Assembly: GCA_902803795.1 (NCBI GenBank)
Contig: CADCRC010000012.1
Coordinates: 1-14,460 of the forward strand
Direction: 5' to 3'
DNA from: an uncultured Erysipelotrichaceae bacterium
GTDB taxonomy: Bacteria; Bacillota_I; Bacilli_A; RF39; UBA660
Length of the DNA: 14,460 nt
The notes beneath the pieces are model-generated. The model did not search any database, was not told the origin of the DNA, and saw only the letters and a program-made list of their open reading frames with translations. Positions 1-5,668 of this stretch are shown here, piece by piece; the stretch's first letter is position 1, and each line of letters opens with the position of its first letter. Both the position numbers and the translations under genes were made by a program.

Positions 1-1580
1 ACTAGTGAAGTGTCTTGATCTAAAGTAATAACATATTTAATATTCAAATTTTTATTAAATAAATCATTAACATTAAAATACTTTTTATTATCTTCAGATG
101 ATAACTTTCCAAGTAAAATTTGATTAAAATGAACAAGAGCACCTCTTTTTCTTTCATATCCTAAATAATAGCCCTCATGAGTATTATAAATTCTCTTTCT
201 ATATATAAAATAAAATAACTCCTTACCATATTTTTTATTTAATTTTTTCGCATACTCTTCACCATATTCCATTATATCCTTATCATATGATTCCACTTCA
301 ACACTACTAGCTTTAACATCACCTAATAAAGTAAAATATAAATTACTAGATTTATTAATTAAATAAAAATTTTCTAATCTATTAAACATCTCTTTAACTT
401 TTTCACGACTAGAAACAATAGTTGGAATAACACACATAGTCTTTACACTATTATCAAGTCCCTTAGAATAATCTATCTTACATATAGGAACACTCTTACA
501 AACATTTAATAAAAATCTATTAACTAATTGTACAACAATTTGTCTAATAGGAATATACAATAACAAAGTACCAATAATTCTATTATGAATAAAATATTTA
601 GACAAAATAATAGAAAAAAATAAACTAAAAACAAACACAACAAAAATATATAATAAACTTCTAAAATCATTATTATTATCTTTAAATAAATAAAATCCAA
701 TATGTTTATCTTTACTAATAATTTTCTTTAAATATTCATACTGATTAACTTTATTTTTATTAGCTAATTTTTTTAATCTAATTCTATATAAATCCTTAGT
801 ATCATCAGTCATATAAGGATATATATCATCTTGAAGTAATAACTTCTCTACTTTAGATACTTTTTCAAATAATTCTTCATTATTTAATTTAAATAAATCT
901 TTTAAATTATTAAAAATATTAGAAATCAATATATCTTTATCAATATCCAAACTATAATAATCATTAACCATTTCTCTAATAGAAACATCTTTTTCTTCTA
1001 AATAATTATTCAATTCCCTAAACAAATTTTTATCATATCTTAATTTATTATTTAATTCAAATATATAAGTATTAGAATTAAGCATATTAGAATCAATAAT
1101 ATCTTTTAATTCAACATCTTCTTTATGTTCAATACATCTTTTTAAATCAGATTCAACTTTTTCACCTATTTTTAAATTATCAAATTCTTTCTGACATAAA
1201 TTTCTAAGTCTATCAGTATATAAAAATATTAATAAATAAATAGCAGAAGATAACTCATCGTAAGAAAAAATATACTTATTATCTTTCTGATAATCTTTCA
1301 AACTATTAACTAAAACATTTATATTAACATTATAATTATAATTAATCAAAACCTGTTTTAAACAATAATAAATATTATTAGATGACTTAATTAATTTCCT
1401 AATTTTTTTCTTATCATGAATAATATTATTCTTATGTTCTAATAAAACATAAATATTATCCAATAACCACTCATTAGTTATACCAACATATTCTAACCTC
1501 TTAGTTTTATCAACAAGATAATTATAATAATCTAATATATAATCACAATCATCATAAAAATTCTTAATTATATTATTCAT
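1..1580 (-). CDS. Cyclic beta-1,2-glucan synthase-type glycosyltransferase, N-terminal part (runs off window)
   Basis: Open from an ATG at 1580 to the window edge: 526 codons without a stop. AGGAGGT lies 5 bases before the ATG. I read residues 1-300 as a K/N/D-rich helical region. Two hydrophobic segments follow at about 308-327 and 335-361, and then a domain with GYERKRG (473-479) and KYVITLDQDT (515-524). In the NdvB/cyclic beta-1,2-glucan synthetase family a G-Y-E-R-K-R-G-x-L motif precedes a V-I-T-L-D-x-D-T glycosyltransferase motif in just this order, so the family call is fairly secure. Such proteins are membrane-bound, very long (2,000 residues or more), and end in a GH94-like phosphorylase domain, which would lie outside the window. 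They polymerise glucose from UDP-glucose and cyclise the chain. The cyclic product is inferred; only the membrane and start of the transferase region can be seen. The gene appears to have its own promoter. Confidence 0.78.
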   Translation of the reverse strand, partial: MNNIIKNFYDDCDYILDYYNYLVDKTKRLEYVGITNEWLLDNIYVLLEHKNNIIHDKKKIRKLIKSSNNIYYCLKQVLINYNYNVNINVLVNSLKDYQKDNKYIFSYDELSSAIYLLIFLYTDRLRNLCQKEFDNLKIGEKVESDLKRCIEHKEDVELKDIIDSNMLNSNTYIFELNNKLRYDKNLFRELNNYLEEKDVSIREMVNDYYSLDIDKDILISNIFNNLKDLFKLNNEELFEKVSKVEKLLLQDDIYPYMTDDTKDLYRIRLKKLANKNKVNQYEYLKKIISKDKHIGFYLFKDNNNDFRSLLYIFVVFVFSLFFSIILSKYFIHNRIIGTLLLYIPIRQIVVQLVNRFLLNVCKSVPICKIDYSKGLDNSVKTMCVIPTIVSSREKVKEMFNRLENFYLINKSSNLYFTLLGDVKASSVEVESYDKDIMEYGEEYAKKLNKKYGKELFYFIYRKRIYNTHEGYYLGYERKRGALVHFNQILLGKLSSEDNKKYFNVNDLFNKNLNIKYVITLDQDTSL

Positions 1581-1585
1581 ATATT

Positions 1586-1628
1586 ACCTCCTACTTACTT
1601 CTCTAGTTATATTTATTTTATTATATCA
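1586..1628 (-). promoter_or_regulatory. Promoter (extended -10) and ribosome binding site of the glucan synthase gene
   Basis: On the minus strand there is a perfect TATAAT (1620-1625) preceded by TGA, giving an extended -10. It lies 40 bases before the ATG at 1580, and a strong Shine-Dalgarno AGGAGGT sits at 1586-1592. The -35 position 17 bases upstream reads CTTTTT, a poor match, which an extended -10 can tolerate. It lies downstream of the terminator of the preceding gene, where a new promoter is expected. Inferred from consensus only. Confidence 0.55.
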
Positions 1629-1656
1629 TATTTTTTTAAATAAAAAAGAAAAAGCA

Positions 1657-1754
1657 TTATTTCAATCTCAATGCCATATCACCATTTAAATACTTATCAA
1701 TATTATCATCATCAACAACAATCTATCAACAAGCAAATTCACATAATCAAACAT
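1657..1754 (-). pseudogene. Possible short gene remnant (frameshifted)
   Basis: The 243-base gap between 1824 and 1580 holds a stretch that reads like protein in two frames joined by one shift. From the ATG at 1754 the reading is MFDYVNLLVDR. After a one-base shift it continues as VVDDDNIDKYLNGDMALRLK and ends at a TAA (1657-1659). The balanced residues (G, D, M, A, L, R) differ from the random I/N/K/stop reading of other AT-rich spacers here. No ribosome binding site precedes it and I recognise no family. It may be the decayed end of a lost gene or chance. The rest of this gap holds only a terminator at one end and a promoter at the other. Confidence 0.22.
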
Positions 1755-1801
1755 CTACTATTTATTAAAATACATTATAAAAAACAAACAATTTATTGTA
1801 C

Positions 1802-1836
1802 AAAAAAAAACAACTAATACAACTTATATTAATTGT
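1802..1836 (-). terminator. Rho-independent terminator after the 275-residue gene
   Basis: On the minus strand a 10-pair stem, ACAATTAATA against TATTAGTTGT with one G-U pair, is followed directly by a run of T (nine in total). The gene's TAA (1824-1826) falls in the loop, so the terminator begins inside the coding sequence. A nearly identical element closes the paralogous gene at 11120-11154. Confidence 0.8.
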
Positions 1837-2651
1837 CCATATTTATAAGAATTCACATTTTGAATATTATTTTCTCTTGATTTCATTATATCAGAAATTG
1901 TAATATTATCTTTTAAATCAGAAAACTTATATGTTTTATTCTTATCTAAGATATCATTTTTAAGGAATTTAGAAAACACAGAAGATTTAATATTACCCAA
2001 TTGTTTTTCTTCAAACATTATTTTCCATTTATCAGAATTACTATCATACTTAAATGTAATCAATTCAAAATTTATTTTATTTGAAATTTCACCCATTTGT
2101 TGCATCTTTTCATAATTATTCATAGCTTTATCTCCAGAAAGTGAGCTATTTAATCCAAAATCATTATTAGAGCCACCAGAACCTGAACCCACAGAACCTC
2201 TAGAACTAGAACCTCCAGAACCACCAGAACTAGAACTTCCAGAGCCTCCAGAACCTCCAGAACTAGAACTTCCAGAGCCTCCAGAACCTCCAAAACTAGA
2301 ACCTCCAGAGCCTCCAGAGTTTCCAAAACCACCAGAACTTCCAAAAGACGTAGATAAATTAGAACTTAATTGAGCATCAGCATTTCTATATTGACTAGAA
2401 CTAAACAAAGCATCATCTCCCAATTTTTGAATTTGACCATTAAAAGAATCAACATAGTCTATTTGATCTAACAAAGTAGAAATACTAGAACTTAAAAAAC
2501 CATCATGTTCATCACTTAGTGAAGAAAGTAATTCACCTGCCTCATCAATTGAATCAACTAAATTTTTATGAATACCAACTAAATTTCCAACTGCATTTCC
2601 TGCATTTTTCAATTCATCTTCTTTTACCTTTGTACTACTCATATATAACAT
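1824..2651 (-). CDS. Helical N-domain protein with Gly/Ser repeat linker and conserved C-terminal domain (cassette 1 partner)
   Basis: 275 residues, not recognised as a named family. Three parts are visible. Residues 1-90 form a predicted helical domain with heptad-like hydrophobics (NAGNAVGNLVGIHKNLVDSI and what follows). Residues 102-161 are an almost pure Gly/Ser linker built of an 11-residue repeat. Residues 177-260 form a compact domain containing ELITFKYDSNSDKWKIMFEE and SSVFSKFLK. The first and third parts are clearly paralogous to the 216-residue protein at 11146-11796, whose linker is only about 12 residues. There is no signal peptide or membrane segment. The helical part is the size of a WXG100/DUF5344-like secretion partner, but no W-x-G motif is seen, so export with the upstream phosphodiester glycosidase is inference. 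Two in-frame ATGs (2651 and 2642) precede the conserved part. Neither has an adjacent Shine-Dalgarno sequence; see the leader hairpin. Confidence 0.75.
   Translation of the reverse strand: MLYMSSTKVKEDELKNAGNAVGNLVGIHKNLVDSIDEAGELLSSLSDEHDGFLSSSISTLLDQIDYVDSFNGQIQKLGDDALFSSSQYRNADAQLSSNLSTSFGSSGGFGNSGGSGGSSFGGSGGSGSSSSGGSGGSGSSSSGGSGGSSSRGSVGSGSGGSNNDFGLNSSLSGDKAMNNYEKMQQMGEISNKINFELITFKYDSNSDKWKIMFEEKQLGNIKSSVFSKFLKNDILDKNKTYKFSDLKDNITISDIMKSRENNIQNVNSYKYGQLI
2204..2345 (-). repeat. In-frame 33-base tandem repeat encoding the Gly/Ser linker
   Basis: On the plus strand the word AACTAGA recurs at 2204, 2228, 2261 and 2294 (steps of 24, 33 and 33 bases), and CCAGA/CCTCCAG words fill the intervals. 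Each 33-base unit encodes the 11 residues SSSSGGSGGSG in the minus-strand gene. All unit lengths seen are multiples of three, so gain or loss of a unit by slippage would keep the frame. The paralogue at 11146-11796 lacks this array. Confidence 0.85.
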
Positions 2652-2655
2652 AAAA

Positions 2656-2704
2656 TCAACTATATAATAATAAGAAAAATATATATAATTGACAAATCCT
2701 TTCT
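2656..2704 (-). promoter_or_regulatory. Leader hairpin separating a distant Shine-Dalgarno site from the ATG (cassette 1)
   Basis: On the minus strand a good Shine-Dalgarno AGAAAGGA (2697-2704) lies 45 bases before the first ATG (2651), too far for normal use. Between them, TCAATTATATA (2682-2692) pairs with TATATAGTTGA (2656-2666) over 11 pairs, one of them G-U, around a 15-base loop. Folding this stem leaves about four bases on each side, so the site would sit roughly 8 bases from the ATG. The paralogous leader has the same plan with a different stem. The role is inferred from pairing; no folding energy was computed. Confidence 0.5.
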
Positions 2705-2744
2705 AGTATCATTATTATATTTTTACTTTGTTGATACTAAACAA
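2705..2744 (-). promoter_or_regulatory. Conserved inverted repeat upstream of the 275-residue gene
   Basis: AGTATC (2705-2710) and GATACT (2733-2738), as read on the plus strand, form an inverted repeat with a 22-base spacer. In this copy pairing extends to about 10 pairs including one G-U. The outer half lies inside a 17-base near-palindrome, TTGTTGATACTAAACAA (2728-2744), with arms TTGTT/AACAA. Both repeat and spacing recur at 11841-11880. It may be an RNA stem just before the Shine-Dalgarno site or a protein-binding operator. A TATAAT at 2714-2719 lies in the spacer but is not conserved in the other copy. The remaining spacer to 2807 shows only an AT-only 15-base palindrome at 2784-2798. 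Confidence 0.5.
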
Positions 2745-2807
2745 AAAAACACAATTAATATAAACAATCTAATGCTTATTAACAATATTATTAATATTAA
2801 AATAATC

Positions 2808-4112
2808 TCACGAATAAACAGCTAAAAAATCTCCAATTGCTCTTTCACTTCCACTAGAAGGGGTATATATAGGACTATCATCAACAACAGCAGAAGTCGA
2901 TCCACCCATATCTAAAGCGCTCGCATTTGAACATCCCATTTGTGTTAAATACTCTGCAGCAGCCCTTGAATCAACATAACCTGTAATTACATAAAAATCA
3001 CACGCACCCTTAGAACCAACAATAGTTTTATCATACCTAAAATTACCAGTATTTTCAACATTAAAATTATATTGACCATTTCTAAGTAAATTTCCTTCAT
3101 GACAAGAAAATGTAGATACAACACCCATATCAACTAAATCTTGAGCAGTAGCTCCAACAGGAGCACTGAACATATTTCCATTTTTATCAATACACCACTC
3201 AAAACCAAGAGATGAACCATTATTAGAAACTACCTGTCCATTAGCAATAGCAATTCTAACAGTATTCGTCATATCCTGACTTCCATCACTATAATTAAAA
3301 TGACCACCATTTATAACAACACTAGCTCCAGTTCTACTAGCAGCACTAGATGCAGTCTCAAGCCCATTAGCATACGCACCATTTGCAGAAGTATACGCAA
3401 TTTGAGATGGATCATTACATACAACATGAGTTACCAAAAATTTATATCCACCATATTCTACTTCTTGAACTGTTGTAAATAAATCCTCACTTATGTGAGT
3501 GCGAATAGACTTATCAATCTCATCAGAATATTTTTCAACAGCAGAAGCAACACGAGTTCCCTCTTTTATTTTAGAATAATCTATTCCATAAGATTCAATA
3601 ATACTATCTACCTTACTTTTTTCACTAATAATATCATCTAATTTCTTTTCATATTTATCAACTTCTATTTCAAATTTTTTAATTTCATCTTCAAATTTTT
3701 TAACTTCTACAACATCTACTGGATAACATTGTTCTAAATTTGCAATATTTTCATTATCAATATCTATATTATTTCTAACAACATTCAAATATTCCTCAAC
3801 ACAAGCTTCAAGTTCATCTAACTCAACCTTTCTTTGAGCATTAGCCAAAGCATCCATTTTATTCATAATAAATTTAAAAGAAGATTGTAAATCACTAATA
3901 GAATTAACAATACTTCTTCCCTTTTCATTAAGAGGTGCATCACCATTAAAATTTAAAGTATCAGGAGATAAACCACCATTTAACTGGGTATTTAATTCTT
4001 CTACAACTTTATAAACATAATCGTTACAAGCATCAATAACAGGATCAAATAACAAATCAACATCCTCCTGTTTTATTAATTCAGATATTTCAGTCTCATA
4101 AGTAATCGTCAT
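2808..4112 (-). CDS. Helical-domain protein fused to a phosphodiester glycosidase (NAGPA-like) domain
   Basis: 434 residues, with AGGAG 7 bases before the ATG. Residues 1-175 are predicted all-helical and include coiled-coil-like E/K stretches at 135-172. This part matches the 174-residue protein at 11922-12446 without gaps (about 60% identity by eye). Residues 215-434 carry marks of the phosphodiester glycosidase family (NAGPA/DUF2233): SVVINGGHFNYSDGS (264-278), ALDMGGSTSAVV (399-410) and SERAIGDFLAVYS at the end. Family members hydrolyse sugar-phosphodiester bonds, for example removing GlcNAc from GlcNAc-1-phosphate diesters, and bacterial forms are normally extracytoplasmic. There is no signal peptide, so the helical part probably directs export, much as LXG or WXG100-like domains do in type VII effectors; that is inference. 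The substrate is unknown, and a teichoic acid or phosphoglycan would fit. It lies 165 bases after asnS and before a paired partner gene. It appears to end at a TGA. Confidence 0.75.
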   Translation of the reverse strand: MTITYETEISELIKQEDVDLLFDPVIDACNDYVYKVVEELNTQLNGGLSPDTLNFNGDAPLNEKGRSIVNSISDLQSSFKFIMNKMDALANAQRKVELDELEACVEEYLNVVRNNIDIDNENIANLEQCYPVDVVEVKKFEDEIKKFEIEVDKYEKKLDDIISEKSKVDSIIESYGIDYSKIKEGTRVASAVEKYSDEIDKSIRTHISEDLFTTVQEVEYGGYKFLVTHVVCNDPSQIAYTSANGAYANGLETASSAASRTGASVVINGGHFNYSDGSQDMTNTVRIAIANGQVVSNNGSSLGFEWCIDKNGNMFSAPVGATAQDLVDMGVVSTFSCHEGNLLRNGQYNFNVENTGNFRYDKTIVGSKGACDFYVITGYVDSRAAAEYLTQMGCSNASALDMGGSTSAVVDDSPIYTPSSGSERAIGDFLAVYS

Positions 4113-4136
4113 ATATATACTCCTATCTAAATTTTT

Positions 4137-4165
4137 ATAGTAATCTACTTCATTTAATATATCAA
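4137..4165 (-). promoter_or_regulatory. Candidate promoter of the glycosidase gene
   Basis: On the minus strand TTGATA (4160-4165) and TACTAT (4137-4142) are spaced by 17 bases, placing a start near 4130 with a short leader carrying the AGGAG at 4120-4124. The 165-base gap after asnS has no convincing hairpin-plus-T terminator, so read-through from polC-asnS is also possible. Matches are 5/6 and 4/6 to consensus in a very AT-rich background, so confidence is limited. Nothing else is evident in this spacer. Confidence 0.3.
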
Positions 4166-4277
4166 TTTCAAAACAAACATCTCTTAATCACATTATCTAA
4201 AACTAAATCAAATTATCATAAATTATATTAATTCTAAGTTGTCTTATTTTATTAATTAATATTTTTTATGAAAATAA

Positions 4278-5651
4278 TTAAAATTCACAAGAACCAGGAG
4301 TTCTAGGATAAGCAATTACATCTCTTATATTATCAACACCAGTTAAATACATAATTAATCTTTCGAATCCAATACCAAATCCTGCATGTTTACAACCACC
4401 ATATTCTCTTAATTTTAAATACCAATCATATGTTGACTCATCCATACCTAAATCTTCTATTCTTTTCTTTAATATATCTAATCTTTCTTCTCTTTGAGAA
4501 CCACCCATTAACTCACCAGAGCCAGGAACTTCTAAATCAACAGCAGCAACGGTTTTACCATCATCATTCAATCTCATATAAAACGCTTTAATATCTTTTG
4601 GCCAATCTTTAATAAATACAGGGCCATTAAAATGCTCAGTTAAATATTTTTCATGTTCTCTAGCAATATCTTTACCATGTTCTGGTTCAAATTCCCATTT
4701 TACATTAGCTGATTTTAATATATCAATTGCCTCATCATGTGTAACTCTAGTAAATTTAGAATTAATAAGTCTCTCTAATTTTTCTTTTAAACCTTTTTCT
4801 ACAAATTTATCTAAAAATTCCATCTCTACATTACAATTATCAAGCACATATTTAACAACATATTTTAAACACTCTTCCATAATATCCATATCGCCATCTA
4901 AATCACAAAATGCAACTTCTGGTTCAATCATCCAAAACTCATTTGCATGTGTTTTAGTATTTGAATTTTCAGCTCTAAAAGTAGGACCAAAAGTATATGT
5001 CTTTTTATAAGCTAAAGCAAATGTTTCAGCTTGTAATTGTCCAGAAACAGTTAAACTAGCTTTCTTACCAAAGAAATCTTTTGAATAATCAACTTTACCA
5101 CTTTTAGCTATCCTATCTAAATCTAAAGTTGTAACTTGAAAAGTTTCACCTGCACCTTCTGCATCACTTGTAGTAATTTCAGGAGCATTTAAATATACAT
5201 AATTATTCTCTTGAAAATATTTATGAATTGCAAGTGCAGCAACACTTCTTACTCTAAACACTGCTTGAAACAAATTTGTTCTAGGTCTTAAATAAGCTTG
5301 CTCTCTCAAAAATTCAACACTATGATGTTTAGGCTGAATTGGATAATCTTCTGGACAATCACCTTCTAATTTTATTTTTTCAACTTGAACTTCAAAATCT
5401 TGTCCTTTTCCTTGAGACTCAACAAATTTTCCCTCAACACTAATACTGCATCCTACAGAATAACTCTGTATTTTATCAAAATCTTTCAATTTATCATCAT
5501 ATACCAATTGTAAATGTTTAAAACAAGTACCATCAGAAAAATCAATAAATCCAAATTGTTTTTGTTTTCTATGATTTTTAATCCATCCCTCTAATTTAAC
5601 TTTTTTATTCAAATATTTCTTTGAATCCTTATATATATCAACTACATCCAT
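4278..5651 (-). CDS. asnS: Asparaginyl-tRNA synthetase
   Basis: 457 residues, a normal length for bacterial AsnRS. It charges tRNA-Asn with asparagine using ATP, in the cytoplasm. Residues 15-95 form the OB-fold anticodon-binding domain (VKLEGWIKNHRKQKQFGFIDF). Residues 115-457 form the class II catalytic core. Motif 2 is FRAENSNTKTHANEFWMIEPE split across 225-245, and motif 3 is GFGIGFERLIMYLTG (424-438), followed by the C-terminal PRTPGSCEF. The H-A-N-E-F-W-M-I-E-P-E form of motif 2 and the ending P-R-T-P-G-S-x-E-F mark AsnRS and not AspRS. The ATG at 5651 has AAAGGAG upstream, 17 bases after the polC stop, so the two are co-transcribed. Having a dedicated AsnRS means the cell need not rely on the transamidation route for Asn-tRNA. 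No unusual features. Confidence 0.97.
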   Translation of the reverse strand: MDVVDIYKDSKKYLNKKVKLEGWIKNHRKQKQFGFIDFSDGTCFKHLQLVYDDKLKDFDKIQSYSVGCSISVEGKFVESQGKGQDFEVQVEKIKLEGDCPEDYPIQPKHHSVEFLREQAYLRPRTNLFQAVFRVRSVAALAIHKYFQENNYVYLNAPEITTSDAEGAGETFQVTTLDLDRIAKSGKVDYSKDFFGKKASLTVSGQLQAETFALAYKKTYTFGPTFRAENSNTKTHANEFWMIEPEVAFCDLDGDMDIMEECLKYVVKYVLDNCNVEMEFLDKFVEKGLKEKLERLINSKFTRVTHDEAIDILKSANVKWEFEPEHGKDIAREHEKYLTEHFNGPVFIKDWPKDIKAFYMRLNDDGKTVAAVDLEVPGSGELMGGSQREERLDILKKRIEDLGMDESTYDWYLKLREYGGCKHAGFGIGFERLIMYLTGVDNIRDVIAYPRTPGSCEF

Positions 5652-5668
5652 ATTAAAACTCCTTTCTT

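Noticed and set aside
2150..2344. Open frame of 64 codons over the repeat region, and the repeat itself as a CRISPR-like array
   Set aside because: It is a different reading of the Gly/Ser linker DNA (repeated Leu-Glu-Val). The repeats have no unique spacers and lie inside a coding sequence.
2714..2719. TATAAT as a promoter -10 for the 275-residue gene
   Set aside because: No -35 at good spacing is present and the hexamer is not conserved in the otherwise conserved leader of the paralogue, so I do not call it.
2808..2810. TGA read as tryptophan (Mycoplasma code), extending the glycosidase gene
   Set aside because: Tryptophan is TGG throughout the housekeeping genes, and the protein already ends at the usual C-terminal motif of its family; read-through would add only about 13 residues.
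4278..5651. Aspartyl-tRNA synthetase as an alternative for this gene
   Set aside because: Motif 2 and the C-terminal P-R-T-P-G-S-x-E-F ending are those of AsnRS, and the length is too short for bacterial AspRS.
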